Source: Ceratobasidium sp. AG-K (taxonomy: Eukaryota; Basidiomycota; Agaricomycetes; Cantharellales; Ceratobasidiaceae). From it: a DNA stretch of 64,000 bases. Numbering within the stretch: position 1 is the first letter of the stretch; each line of letters starts with the position of its first letter. The stretch covers positions 2,666,001 through 2,730,000 of the forward strand of contig JAWNGF010000003.1 of assembly GCA_037039685.1 (NCBI GenBank). Direction: 5' to 3'. A program made the position numbers and the translations under genes. A model generated the notes under the pieces. It was not told the DNA's origin, searched no databases, and worked only from the letters and a program-made list of their open reading frames with translations. This document shows, piece by piece, positions 46,540 to 59,643 of this stretch.

Positions 46540-48596
46540 CTAGCACGACCAGTCATACTTGGCCTCGACATTTCCTCCGATTATCCATCCAGCCTCTTTC
46601 ACTCTGTCGCGCCCCTCCCACTCTTTCCCTCCGTTCGCCCGCATTTCCCACTTCATTAGCACTCTGTCATCCCAAAGCTTGTCACCCATGTCCCCCTCTG
46701 GCCGGAGGAACACACGGCCCCGGAGCTCGATGGGCAGGAATTCATTGTGCACTGGGTGGCTTTTGAATGATATCAGCACTAATTTCATCCCAAACAGGTA
46801 AATGTGGACATACACAAATGCGGGGTTATACAAGTACCCATCACCGTACCCGAGTTCCTTCATCAGTTTCGTAGGCGCGTTGCGGATGTTCATTGGTACA
46901 GGTAAAGTGGTGTCTTGTGCTGCCTCCTCCGCCTTCAACCGAGTCAATACAGGGTGCATAACGTGACGTAGAATCGTACCTTCTTATATGCTTCATAACT
47001 CCGGGTGGACTTGGGCGCCTCGGCCAGATACGCAACACAGTGCGCCAAATTGATTCGACACTCCGGCATGCCAATAGTTTGACATGCTGTATACGTTGCA
47101 ATGGCCTATTCCAGAATAAGTACCTGAGACGCACTAGTTGAAAGAACACGTACCAGTGGAAGCGCCGAGTTATCAGCTAGCCCGACATCCTCGCTTGCTA
47201 CGACTATCAATCTTCGCGCGACATAGAGCGGGTCTTCCCCAGCTGTCAACATCCTACACTCGAGATTATTATAGGTTAAATGAGCCTAATGGTTGCGTAC
47301 CTCGCAAGCCAGTACATGGCAGCACTCCCATCACTTCCTCGCAGACTCTTGTGCAGCGCCGAGATCATGTCGTACCGATCATCGCCGGATCGGTCATACC
47401 TGGATGACACACTCCTTCGTAGACTCTCCAACAACTTGTCCTCGGTAACTGTCGAAGGCGCGCTTATCACAAGTTCTAATAAGCTCAGTGCCGTTCGAGC
47501 GTCCCCCGCAGCGAGTGAGGCGATCGAGGTAAGAATTTTGGGAGTAACCTGAGGGTGCGCAGACGACACAGGTTGTGGTTCTTGTTCTTCTTTTATTGCG
47601 CCTTTGGGAGACGAAGGCTGGCTGGATTTGACACTTGGAGGCGGAGAGCTTGGTATTTGCAATGAACTTGGAGTTTGGGGCAATGAAACCGGTTCCAGTC
47701 GACGAAGTGATTGCCGCAGAATGGTCTCGATGTGCTCATCTGTCAATTTCTCCAGGACAAACACCCTAAAATCAAACTTTAACCCATGGCCAGTCATATC
47801 TGAACGTCAATACCCACCTGCATCTACTCAACAGCGCGCCATTGAGCTTGAAACTCGGGTTCTCTGTTGTCGCTCCAACAAGTTGAATCCATCCATTCTC
47901 GACATATGGCAAAAAGATGTCTTGTTGGGCCTTGTTGAACCTCTGGATTTCGTCCATGAAGAGTATTGTCCTTCGCCCAGCGAGCTTCAATGCCGACTTG
48001 GCACCCTCGAAAATGGCTTTAACATCTGCTATACCGGAAGACGTCGCGGATAGTTCCGTGAAAGTCGCGTCGGTATGCGAAGCTAGCATCCTTGCAATCG
48101 TTGTTTTGCCGCTCCCAGGCGGACCCCACTTGGCAACGCGTCAATTCAGAACGACGCGGCATATGATTGCAACTCACGAGTATCATGCTTCCGGTGGTTC
48201 CAGACTCCATCAAGCCCCGCAAGAGACTTCCCTTGCCAACAAGGTGTTCCTGGCCAACCAGTTCATCCAATGTTTTCGGCCGCATCCTCTCCGCGAGCGG
48301 GGCCACATCTTCCAAGCGCTGCTTTGAAGTTTTGGCCCGTTTCGGAGTCGGATTACCGGGTATACCATGGTCTAGTGTTGTAGGAGGTGGAGAAGAATCC
48401 GGTCGCTTGGATTTGAATATCGGCGCGAGAGGATTGTCTTTTCGTTTCTTGGACGACGGACCCGGTTTGGATGACTGGGATGCACTAGACTTCGATTTGG
48501 GAGTACTGGGACTGGCCTCTAGACCAGTCTTGCATCCTGATCTTACGTGTTCATCGATGCTTTCTTCAGACACAGCTGCCGAGCATTCAACACTAG
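46540..48596 (-). CDS. MGS1: Mgs1/WRNIP1-type AAA+ ATPase
   Basis: After a Ser/Lys-rich N-terminus the protein shows [19 protein letters not shown], Walker A ([12 protein letters not shown], about 48128), Walker B ([10 protein letters not shown]), sensor 1 ([10 protein letters not shown]) and the MgsA/WRNIP1 C-terminal domain ([55 protein letters not shown]). The family acts at stalled replication forks with PCNA and polymerase delta. The C-terminus ends YDWSC at 46540. The most N-terminal exon (about 48596) reads [20 protein letters not shown], which aligns with the ubiquitin-binding zinc finger but lacks its second cysteine. The true ATG lies in an upstream exon I could not define. Confidence 0.9.
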
Positions 48597-48599
48597 AGA

Positions 48600-51500
48600 T
48601 TGTACGTTATTGACAAAATTGGCGTGTTGGCGTGACTGTAACACACCAGATCACTGGGAGGCGTTAGTACGGCACTGCTACGCGTTTCGATGAATTCTAA
48701 CCGTTCATTAAAATAGACGTGATCAGCAAGGTCTTTATTGAACTCGGCTGCTCAAAGCGGTGGTTGTGGAATGGATAAAGCCGTAAGCCCACGTGACTCG
48801 GACGCATACGGGATGTGACCTCATCGGTCGAGCTTGGTTGCTATCTTTGTTCTCTCCGAGTCAACCACCACGGCATGGTCTTTGTCCGACGCTCCACGTC
48901 CTCAAGTGATCTCTCCCGGCATGATGCCGTGTTGTACTCAAGTCGGGCCATGAGCGAAGCGATCTCAATCGCCATGAGGTACTGCAAGTGATCACTGGTT
49001 TTGATCTCCGTAGCTTCAGTGATCTACTGTTGACGTCTACTCGAGGATTTCACTCTCCACCGGCTTTTTGATCGCTCGTTCGAGGCTTTCCGGCCCCCTA
49101 TCGTCATGGCTTGGAACATGTGTATCTGGCACGACGCTCCCACCTGGTTGTCTCTATGTGATCAGTCATATTGGGTGAATCCACTTCCTGGAGAGTACCT
49201 GTTTAGCCCTTCCGTACGGCCCTTTTCCTACTTGGTTACTACAGTGTCAAGTGACGATCGTGTCATGTATTCGGAATTTACGGGACTGAGCTCCTTTGGC
49301 GCAATGACATATTTGCTTTCGTGACAACTTCAAAGGCATCACTCGTGTCTCTGCTAGCAACCGCCGATATCGTGTATGGCTTTACGTTGAAAAGCGCACG
49401 CTTTCGCCGTGACACCCCGCGAAAGGCCCGGCAACCCCAAGGATCAACTCTACCCGCGTAACTATCGCCCCTCAAAATTTCACCTCTGGTCAAAAAAACT
49501 GCATGGTTCAAGGCTGATAGTCGACGAAACGCGATGAACAATGTCACCGCTGGAAATCAGGTACGTCCAATCTAAATTTCATTTGCAATTATGCATAGGC
49601 AAGTCTCCGGCCTTGCACCATTTCTGTTACACGTGTATGTTAAACCTATTGCCATTACTTCTCCTCCAAGTCCAATTCCGCCTGGATACTAGATATTCAC
49701 ATTCTTTTTTGAATCCAACCATTTCGGCGCGCTTTTACAGCAGCCTACAGCCTACTGCTTCGGCTTAGGCGCTCCGCCACAATACGACCACTACTTTATC
49801 CCGTTTTTGTATTTTGATCCATTGTTCTATTAGCCACTCCTTTTACACGTGCTATGCCGTTGTGATACCTAATTTAGTCATCTGACAGTGCTATTCGTCC
49901 AAAATAGATATCGTAACCGCCACTGGATCGTATAGTTGATGTTTACTATTGTTCGGATTGTGTTTGCCACAATGAGAGCCGGATCCTGTCCCACTGCCAC
50001 CTTGGAAGCACAATTTCTAGCCACCATACGTCAATTGTGAGTTCAGAGTTGGTCGCATGCTTGCCCCCAGCCTCATTATTTGCGGAAACTGCTACCCCGC
50101 TCCATGACAACCCAAGCTCTTCACCAAGCCAGATAATGACTCATTCAAGTCCAGATAACGACACATAATCATCGATGGTGATCGACCCTTGTGCGTTCAA
50201 TTCCGTTGGCATTTGATCACCCCGATGGATCTGAATTTGGGTCCGTTTGCTCACTCGAGGATCGACGGTGTGAAGAGCTCGATGAAACCGGCAGACACTG
50301 GCTAGTGCACAAAGGTGGTCATCACATACGTGGTCCACTACAGCGATAATTGTGAGCTATCAATGGCCGCTCGTACGTAATTAACCATACTTTCAAGCAC
50401 CTAATTCGTGTAGGTAAAACGTGACAATACATGCATAACGCTATCCAAACTCACCTCCTCCTGCACACCCAGTTCATGTGTGATATCCTAATAAACTAAC
50501 CCCCTATTCGACAGTATTACACGGCTCATCCGAACACGCCGCGAGGTAGTCCGTGGGCGTGATATCCCTGGGAAGATTACAAACAACTGCAACGCATATA
50601 TCCAAAAAGTTGCGCAATCTATCCTTTTCGCGCATCAATACCGCCCTCTTGGACAATTTGTCTTGGTACCCCACAGTCGCTTGTCTGTCAGGCCACTCCT
50701 GTGCTCATATCAGAGGTCCTGGCGCGGCGACTTTGCACCCCTGCGAGGCCTATCTCCCGGACCTTCGATTCGCCTCGACTCCAACCCTCGATATCCCGAA
50801 CCGGTCATGTTGGACATTTCGCCTAGGCTCGGTCTCTCTTAAGGCAATTGGTATCTACTTTCTATGACTGTGATATCCGTGTAAGCGGATCTTCTGAGGC
50901 TCCGACTAGGGTTCGACGTGACTCTTTGAAACGAGGGATCTATGAACTTGAGCCCATTTCACAGAAGCTGGCTGCGGCTTAGTACTATGCTTTCAAGTCT
51001 GAGGCTGAACAAAATCCCCGCCGCAGTGCTCAGAGCCGATCCAGGCATTGCGTCGAGCTCGGTCGAGCGGCTCGTCATAACCTGGGCCGTTGTGCTTGTT
51101 GCTTGGAACGGTCTAGAACGGAATTGATGGGCCATAAAGGGTTTCTTCAAGGCCGTTATTGGATGTCACAATAAAGGCGTCACGAAAGCAAGATATTCAA
51201 CTCTTCGGATGCCGAAGCCAGGCGAGGTATGTGCTCGAAGAGACTGATAGATGCGCCAGCGGCTTATAAGGACTCACGAAATGTCATGCGTGGTGGGCTT
51301 AGCACAGTTGGGCGAATCCTCGTGCCACATGGAGCCACGGAAATGGTGCTCAAATTACCCGATCGGTACACTGACCCCCAAAATCTGGGTATTTGTCGTA
51401 TGGTGGAAGGATTGGCCCTATGGTGCATGGTGTATTCCAACTTACCTAGAATTTAATTTCCGTTATTTAACACGCACAGTATTTTAATCGCTCAGATTTG

Positions 51501-51723
51501 AATCTGAATTCAGTTATTCTCTGCAAGGCATTGCCCGATAAACCCGCCAATCACATCCCACTGCTCAGTACGGAGGCACAACGCCACTGCCCAGATCGCT
51601 CGACCTATCCAGGCACTGAGGTGTACTCGGATCCCCAAAAGTCCATTTGAGGCACGCACATCTAAAATCTTCAGCCGATTCCAATTCTACAGAAATCCGA
51701 CGATCGTGGTTGGCAGGCGTATC
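48600..51723. other. 3.1-kb region without a supported gene
   Basis: Short readings on both strands (for example, 49106-49324, 50553-50867) lack family motifs and splice support. The right edge is set by the second Tc1-like copy. Part of the left edge must hold the Mgs1 promoter and first exon. Confidence 0.35.
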
Positions 51724-51725
51724 TA

Positions 51726-53344
51726 CACTATCTCACAATAATATTGCAACACGTGACCTCGAAAGGTCAACATCGTTGCGACGCACGACTTAGCAAGTTT
51801 CGGGGGTCGGTCCGATAACAAAACTTGTAGCTACCGTAACTTGTAGCTTTGTGCCAAAATTTCAGAGTAATTGGCCAATTCTGCACCAAGATGTGCATCA
51901 ATCTCTTCAGGAGGTGTTGCAATAATTTTGAGGATTTGAAATTGCAAACAGACCAACCGACAATGAATTACTGAGAACACAAGATACAGATAGTAGACAC
52001 AATACAAAACTTTGTAGAAACTAGTAGCGAGTATTTCCCCCCTTCCTCGTAATCAATTCATCAATCCTCGATGGCATAGAGTCATACAATTTATCAATGA
52101 AGCTACCGGGGATATTCTCCCATTCCTCCAGCAGAGCCTCCCACATCTGGTCTGCATTCCGGGGCAGTGGGTTACGCTTGCGCACCTGGCGGTCCAAGTA
52201 GTCCCAAACGTTCTCGATTATGCTCATATCAGGGCTGTTGGCCGGCCAAGGGAGCACCGAGAACCCGTTGTTGGCCAACCAGTTCTTCGTATGCTTGGCT
52301 GTATGCTTGGGATCATTGTCGTGCTGGAAGATAACCTCGTCTCGGGACATGTTATGATCAGCGAGGGTCCCGACAAGTGCGTCGTCCAAGATTTGGGTGT
52401 ATATGCGCGCTGTCATAGTACCTGTAATCCTGTAAAGACGTCCCACCCCTGACGGGGTAACACACCCCCACACCATAACCTTCCCACCACCGTGTTTCAC
52501 CGTCTTCTGAGTATAACGAGGATCTAGAGACAGTCCCTTCTTATGCCAACACCAGCGCTGCCCATCCGACGCAAAAATATTGAATTTAGACTCGTCGGAA
52601 ATGAGGACACGGCGCCAGTCACGAGCTACCCAGGTTGCATGGTCTCTACCCCATGCCAAACGGTTGACCCGATGCCGATAAGTGAGCAGGGGAACGCGAC
52701 GACGCCTATAACCATAAATACCAAGCTTGCGAAGACGGCGGCGCACGGTTTCGGCAGAAACATCGGGGAAAAATTCGCGTTGGATGTTTGCAGCTGTAGG
52801 AACACGGACTCGAGCGGCTTGAAGGGCAGCAAATCGAGCATCAGCATGCTTCAACTTGCGTGGACGACCAGCCTTGGTGTTCTGCGAGTAAAAGCTGCGG
52901 GTCTTTGTGTGCCGCTGACAAGTGCGGCTGACGGTGGAGGGGTGGACGTGCAGCTGAGAGGCAATCTTGTAGATGCTAGCCCCATGCTCCCGAAGTGCGA
53001 TAATTTGGGCGCGAATTTCAGGGGACAGATGACGAGTCATGGGAGAATGCTATGTGTGCAGAAATCGTACCAGAACAGCGCGTTTTTATTGAGAGACATG
53101 AATTATAGGAGAGGGGGTGGCGGCAAGCTTAGTAATCCACAAAATAATTGCAACACTAAAAATGCCATTGTTCATGTGCATCGACGTCATCTTCCTAGAA
53201 TCACACGATTTTTTACCCTATTGTTCTCTCAACTCTAACCTACAACTTTCATTATCGGACCGACCCCCGAAACTTGCAAAGTCGTGCGTCGCAACGATGT
53301 TGACCTTTCGAGGTCACGTGTTGCAATATTATTGTGAGATAGTG
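51726..53344 (-). mobile_element. Tc1-like transposon, copy 2 (1619 bp, intact)
   Basis: Same length, terminal repeats and orientation as copy 1, flanked by TA at 51724-51725 and 53345-53346. The surrounding DNA is unrelated to that around copy 1, so this is an independent insertion. Confidence 0.96.
52021..53040 (-). CDS. Tc1/mariner-superfamily transposase, 339 aa, intact
   Basis: The protein is identical to that of copy 1, with the DD34E nuclease (HDNDPKHT, MSIIENVW) and helix-turn-helix regions complete. Two intact copies of the same protein make autonomous activity plausible. Confidence 0.97.
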   Translation of the reverse strand: MTRHLSPEIRAQIIALREHGASIYKIASQLHVHPSTVSRTCQRHTKTRSFYSQNTKAGRPRKLKHADARFAALQAARVRVPTAANIQREFFPDVSAETVRRRLRKLGIYGYRRRRVPLLTYRHRVNRLAWGRDHATWVARDWRRVLISDESKFNIFASDGQRWCWHKKGLSLDPRYTQKTVKHGGGKVMVWGCVTPSGVGRLYRITGTMTARIYTQILDDALVGTLADHNMSRDEVIFQHDNDPKHTAKHTKNWLANNGFSVLPWPANSPDMSIIENVWDYLDRQVRKRNPLPRNADQMWEALLEEWENIPGSFIDKLYDSMPSRIDELITRKGGNTRY

Positions 53345-53346
53345 TA

Positions 53347-56030
53347 TATGCACAGAACGAGCGCCGGGATCACCGCGTGGCCAAGGCCACTTGACTCGGT
53401 GAGACCGCGCAAGATCTTGTCAGCCCGATAAACCCCCACACCGGAATGTGCCGATTGTATGTCCACCTCAAACTCTATACGCGTAAACCTGGTACAGCAC
53501 CTTCTTTCGCGCCGTGCAAAGGTGCGCGTGGCAGTCGTGGAGCAGTTTCGCGTCTGCTTCGCCTAGGGATCATCTGACGCTCAAACCCAAGTAGCACCGC
53601 ATTACGCCGACCTGGTTAGACTGGTGCGCATCTTTTCCGCTCGTCCCGCGCAGCAGTCCGCAAACCGGACTCCGAAATAGGAAGATTGATTATCAATCAC
53701 GTGCGAGTCGGTGACTGAGGCAGATGTCTCGCATACATGGAGCGCAATCAGGCGCCTGTCGGTGACGGGCGCGTGACCGAGATAGAGTAAATGCGCCGCA
53801 ATTCTGCTCCGACCGAGGGGTGCCTGGATATCAAAGTGTACATGTGATATCATAGATAGGGTAATCAGTTTCCTGTCATGTGTGCGACCGAGTCAATCTC
53901 TGTGGCTGTATATATGCGCCCCATGGCAACAATAGCCAAGGCGAGCTTGATCGCAGCCGTGGTGACGCCCGGAATAGGAAGGCGGGCCAAATAATGCCGG
54001 TTCTTCCCCGCGGAAGATCTTTCATTCATATGCGCTCCACCGACGTCGTTACCGATGTTGTCACGCCTTGATCATCATAACCGACAAATGACTATTCACT
54101 TTCGGGTCCGATGAGCGCGCTCAACACTGCACGGGTTTCGACGTGTACGGCGGCCACAGTATCGGCCAATGGCACATACTCGCGCCTCTGTCGTCATTGC
54201 ATCTAAACTTAGCCGGATGCGCTGTTGCCGGTCGATGTGAGCTCCCGCCGGGGGTTCTACGCCAAGCGTGGAATAGGCGCATTCATCCACCCCCGTTCTC
54301 GTAAGCCGAAAACTGAGTTTGGCCTCTATGTTCGGTTGGTCTATTCGTGGGGTTGATGGGGCGTTGCCAAAGTAGTTGGGCCACGTATAGGCTAGCACCT
54401 CATCCCCGAGCGCGGCCAGGCGCCCCTTTGGTTTGCCGAGCGCATTGCACGACCCAAGTCTCACTATACGGAACGACAATTTCCTCTCCTGTAAGACGAC
54501 AGATTTAATTCATTGACCCCGCCCGACGCGCGCCGGCGGGAAACGACCCCGATTCAGGGTCAGCAAAAAGAAAACTCTAGACCGACCCCACATGTAACAC
54601 AGGGATACGTATGGGTCCACTAGGGGGCCGTTTATGTCCATTGACAAACCATTGTTGAGATGTGTCGACGATAACCGGCACCCCAAAAATTCCCGGCCTG
54701 CCCATCATCATTTACAACAGGAATGGTTTGATTCAGGGTCTGCTGTCCAGAACCCCCCGACCCGACGTTGTGTCTTGTGTGCGCTCAGGCTGAGAACGCA
54801 CCGCCCAGTGACAGTGACAATAGGATCACGTGCCTGTTGGGCCACCAGTGCACGTGACTTGAATGAGGCGTGCTCGACGCGTCGTCGCTGCACACACGTG
54901 TAAATGACTGCACGTTTCTGCACGTGTGGTTTTAGACGAGCTCTAGAACTCTGGATGGTGGCTGTGAGGCCTTTATTAGGTTTGTTTTTCTGCGCTGGGT
55001 GAGTGTTTGATGTGCGTGGTGGGGTGTGGCCTTTGTCATTGATTGGAGAAAGGTCTGTATTGCCACCAAGCTGCGGAGCCGGATACTCAAAGCGTTGTTA
55101 TCCCTAGTTGACGCGTCGCGTATTATTGCTGCTTTTTGAGGGGTTTTAGGGGGCTGGTTGCCAATGAGAAAGGTGTACACATATTGCCATGTCCGAAGCG
55201 CTGCTCGAGACGCGTCTCCTGTGATTGTCGCGTCGCTTACTATGGACTCGGTGCGACGGTTTGCAAATAGAATAGGAAGTTGATGGTATCCGAGACGAAC
55301 ACAATTAGCAGCACCGGTGTCAAGCCCCCGTATTGGCGTGAGAGCGTCCTATGTCTGGTCGGCAAGGATACACTACCAGCGGGAATGTTTTTGTGAAAAA
55401 GCGCATAGAGCTGGAAGCTTTTGAAGAGTGACACGAGGTTGTTGCATGGTCACTGAATGTGACAATGGACAGACGGATTGGGGTGCCGGCTACGAGGCTG
55501 TGGGACGCATGGGTGGGTCATTGGGCCCAAGTGGAGAATGTGACTCGAGAGCTCCACTCAGCATTTTGACGCAGAGAAGGAGTCGGGCTCCTATACATGG
55601 CGAGCTTGGGAAAACTGCCAGCCGGGGTGAGATCATGTGCGGAGCCGACTCATAGGATGACAGTGTCGGAGCAGAATGACCTCATATTGGTGTGCCGAGG
55701 AAGGCCGCCTAGTCGCGCACTAGGCAATAGCATAGAGCGGGCTGTGTTTGGCCGGGATGTTCATGAGCAGCGCATTGGGCCCAGACAGATTGGGGTGAGG
55801 GGAACATTGTGACAACGTGATGGGGTGACAGCGTGACGTCCGGATCGGGAAAGATGGAGCCGGTCCAGGAGCAGGGAGGCGCTGCGACCAGAAGCTCGGA
55901 AGCAGAGCTGGTGTTTGGAGTGGCGCCTGAAGGTCCTTAAAGTCCCAGAGCTCGAGCATCCCTTCCGTAGATCCCGTCCAGGCCCTCACGACTTATAACA
56001 CACCTGCCGACGACACACTCGATATCTGCC
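53347..56030. other. 2.7-kb gene-poor region, CpG-rich
   Basis: No convincing gene. A minus-strand reading of 127 codons (54479-54096) lacks an ATG and domains. The CACGTG cluster at 54827-54926 is listed separately. The right part is the promoter region of the DUF6699 gene. Confidence 0.35.
54827..54926. promoter_or_regulatory. cluster of four CACGTG boxes
   Basis: CACGTG occurs at 54827-54832, 54851-54856, 54895-54900 and 54921-54926, plus a near-match CACGTT at 54911. CACGTG is the core site of basic helix-loop-helix factors such as Cbf1-type proteins. Which gene it would control is unclear; the nearest supported gene begins 1.1 kb to the right. Confidence 0.4.
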
Positions 56031-56763
56031 ATGCCTGTCCCCACCCCCACCAAGCACCGTCATGTCCCCGCCCAACTTGCGCTCCCGCCTCGCGCTCTGA
56101 GCGACACGGCCCACTCTGACTCGAGCAAGAACACGGGAAAGTGTGAGTGCATTGACCACGTAATTGGCCCAGGCTAATAATATTTCAGCCGTGCACTTTG
56201 ACACACAACCCCATCCGCTCGTGTGCTCTGTCCTCGAGCCCTCCTCGAAACGAATCGTCTGGGACATTCGTTTCCGCCCCGGCAAGGCCAAGATTGCGCT
56301 TGCCGGCTACCCCCATGCCAGCGAGTCGGAGCTCAACAAGCCCGCCGTCAATCCCCCCGTTACTCGTCTGCGCCTTGTTTCCAAACTTCATCCCTGGGTT
56401 GCCATTGCCAAAAACCCCAACGGCGTTACCGTCGGAAACGTCCTCGAGATCATCTATGCCACCCTCCAAGAGCCCGTATGTGAAGCCGAGTGGTGGATCG
56501 TGTCGAGCAAGGAGCGCGCCCGTGTCGGCCGTATCTTTGAACGCGAGTGCGCACAAGGCCCTGGCACGACCGGACGTCGCTCGGCCCGGGACGGAGTTCG
56601 CCGAGTCGACTGGGTCGGCGACGAGACCACGTTCCTCGGACTCGAAAAAGATATGCATTTCATCAAACACCGGATCCCAGAGCCCCGTCACCAGGACGAG
56701 ACCTGGGTCGTCGCTCTCGGGCCAAACTCAAACGTCAACCCCACTGCCCCCCGCATCCGATAA
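56031..56763 (+). CDS. DUF6699-domain protein
   Basis: Exon 1 (56031-56142, MPVPTPTKHRHVPAQLALPP) and exon 2 (56189-56763) join in phase across a 46-nt intron (GT-AG). The second exon carries the domain: HFDTQPHPLVCSVLEPS, VTRLRLVSKLHPWVAIAKNP, VTVGNVLEIIYATLQEPV, then RRVDWVGDETTFLGLEKD and a C-terminus ending WVVALGPN....RIR. This family is common in basidiomycetes and has no known biochemical role. The protein is about 228 residues and shows no signal peptide or membrane segment. Its GC-rich third codon positions fit an expressed host gene. Confidence 0.88.
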
Positions 56764-56968
56764 TTTCTCTATTTTTCTCTGGCCATTTCGCTTTCGATTC
56801 GCTTCGGGCTCACGTCATTTGCTCTACTGAAACTCACACGCTCGTTCATCTCATCCTCTAACGACCCTACTCCGATGTATACGTATACCCACGACTACGC
56901 TACGGACTCATGATTCGCATTTTTTATTGTGTCATTATACCTTGTAGGACTATTGTCTGTGTTACTAG

Positions 56969-57663
56969 TCACGATCCTGTAATTTCCCAAATGATAAAAA
57001 CTTGAACGATCACGCGTGTGGAGCTTGTTTGGGTCGCGTCATCGAGATAATGTTGACGATTCGATAAGCTGATATCAGACTCTATCGCGGCGCTGAACGT
57101 CCTACTCGGTTTGTTCAAGTCCTCCATGAACGCATCGGTTTGACAGCCACCCTACAACGTTGTGTCTTGCACCAACATTTTATGTCCATCGTATGTCTAT
57201 ATGAAGTTCCACCACACTCTTTGACTTCTGCTCCAACTGAGCTCACCGGTGCCCTTGACGTCGTCCAATGTCATACCCTCGCTGCCGAACATGGCTCGAA
57301 TTAATTACGACAATGACTGTCGATCGGTCGCGGCGTAATACCTGTCAAGTCTGGCATATCCCGAACTAGTCTACACATCTCACCCGGCCGACCCCGTTTC
57401 ACATAAATTCCACAAATGGAAACGTTCGCGTGTTCATCATCGGCGGAGAGCGCCGTACTGCGCTCGATGCCCGGACCCGTACACAGGACCCGCACATCCC
57501 AGCGCGGAAGAAGATCCCAGGGCGGGTCGGGACTCTCGACACGTTGAAAACGCACGTTGCATGACGCGTGTGGGGTAAATGATAAGCACTTGCATCGGGC
57601 GAACGCGTTCTTTGATTTTCTGTTCTTTGATTTTACACGTTTGGTAGCCGAGTCCCGGGCCAT
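56969..57663 (-). CDS. possible small hypothetical protein
   Basis: A 120-codon minus-strand ORF with a proper ATG at 57663 (MARDSATKRVKSKNRKSKN) ends near 57340; a donor (CAG/GTATTA) precedes the stop. Downstream stretches FGSEGMTLDDVKG (about 57290) and QTDAFMEDLNKPSRTFSAAI (about 57130-57080) are open and bounded by plausible splice sites, with a stop at 56969-56971. I recognise no domain. It may be a three-exon gene whose 3' end lies close to the tail of the convergent DUF6699 gene, or chance ORFs. Confidence 0.35.
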
Positions 57664-59100
57664 ACCTTGTGGAGAGAGAGGCGAGTTTCAGGATTGTTCA
57701 GATTGTGTTCTTGATTTACTTGGGCGCTCGGATTGGCTCAGTTGATGCCTTTAGTCAGAGGATGGATTGCCGCCGGCAGGTTTGATGAAATGAAAACTGG
57801 GAATTGGGGTGTGCGCTGGCTCGGTTGATGTGCGTGCGTTGGAGTGCGCACTCGCTGGCAAACGGCGGGAGGAACTCGGTGCAATGGATCGGTGATGAGG
57901 CATCGGCCGAAATATATTTTCGGTGAGTTTCAGAGGGACCTGTGCTGGCTATTCAATAAATTTCACATGAGAGGTACCATAGTGTACCCACCGTATAGCA
58001 TAGATGGGCTACACGAGGTCGTCTAGGATGTGTCGTGTCCGAGGACATGTAGAGAATGCTCGCCTACACGGATTTGTAACCTCTAGCGGGCTAAGCGGGG
58101 CACGAGGCTTGGCTCGAGGATCGACATATACGATGTTATCTGGGTTTATGATTAGATTTATCAAGATGAGGGGAAGGGGGTGGGGGAGAATATTAAACGT
58201 GACGCACGAGTGACTGGTGAGCAGGAACGAGAGTGCCATGCGGGCGAGGATCTGGTATGAGATGAATGAGGTATGTGGGGGAATGATCGTGCGTTGGTTA
58301 ATACGTAAATCGAGGATGGGTGATGAGGGATGTGTGACCACGCGGGTGAGCGAGCCCGAAGGTTCAATACGATAATCAACTTATGATAAGTACTCGGAGT
58401 TGGCTGATACGAAGGGGCAGGGACTCGAGATAAGGTACAAATGTATTGAAAAAGTCATGATACATACCTTTGTGCGACCTCTCCACATGAAACAATAAAG
58501 ACTAACTGCCTTTGTATCCCAAGTCGAGGAAACCTCTATAGTCCACGTCAGTCGCTTGTTCAAACTAAGCAATCCGAGCGGCGGGTTATGGTACACCCAA
58601 ACCGCATTGTCCTCGTACATTTTGCCGATGATTATGTACGAGCACGAGGCAGGCCGAATTCACAAGACGATCGGAAGATTCAAGATGCGGTCGTTCTTTT
58701 AGTCCAGATCATGCAGATCAATCGACGAGATCGAAGTGGTGGTTGAGGAAGGTGAACCATGATCGATATTGGTAATCGGCTAAGCGCCGGGGTTGCCAGC
58801 ATGGGGGTTTGGCTGGGCTATTCACCGGTTGGATTCGTACTTCTCAGCTGTCATCTGGCTTATTCCAAGGTGGAAAATTTCAAGTCACGTCACTTCCTCT
58901 CGTCGTCTCCATTTACCGGTAGGTTGCGGAGCCGAGATTTCATTATCATCGCCTTCAAGTTGGGTTTTCCGGGTGAGGTTGCCAAATGGATATAAAATCA
59001 AAATCGCATTGTCGCCCAAGAATTGCTTTGATCATTTTGAGAGAAATAAGGTAGTGATATATAGTACATGCCTCGTGTACTGCATTGCGGTTGATGGTTA
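57664..59100. other. region without a supported gene
   Basis: Only short readings without motifs. A purine-rich stretch lies near 58165-58195. The WD40 relic starts to its right. Confidence 0.3.
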
Positions 59101-59582
59101 TTGGGTCAATGTATGCGTAGTAATTTAAGTACCGGCGATGTTGTTGCTGGTTCATTTCAAGGGAATGAATCCTCAATCTCAATTCATACCTTTCCGTCCT
59201 GTCTCAAGAAAGGGCATATCGTATGTGTGTCTGATGATTCCGCCATTTACCTATGGGATGCACACGCTGGCAATGTCGTAGCTGGAAAGTTCCATGGTCA
59301 TGCAAGCCGAGTCCTTTCTCTCGATTTCCTCTCCTAGTAGCACAAGGATCGCCTCGGGCTCTTACGATTTCACTGTTCCGGTTTGGGGCGCGCGCAATGG
59401 TAAAACGGCGACCGAACCGTAAGTATTACCGGAGCACGGTGATACCATCAGCTCAGTAGCTTTCTCTACGAATGGCGTGTGGATTGCATCTGGTTCTGGT
59501 AACAATACAGTTCGGGTCCGAGACTCCAGCTGTGACGTTGCTATCATCAGACCATTTCGAGGGCATACACCATTAGTCAGTT

Positions 59583-59643
<61 letters not shown>

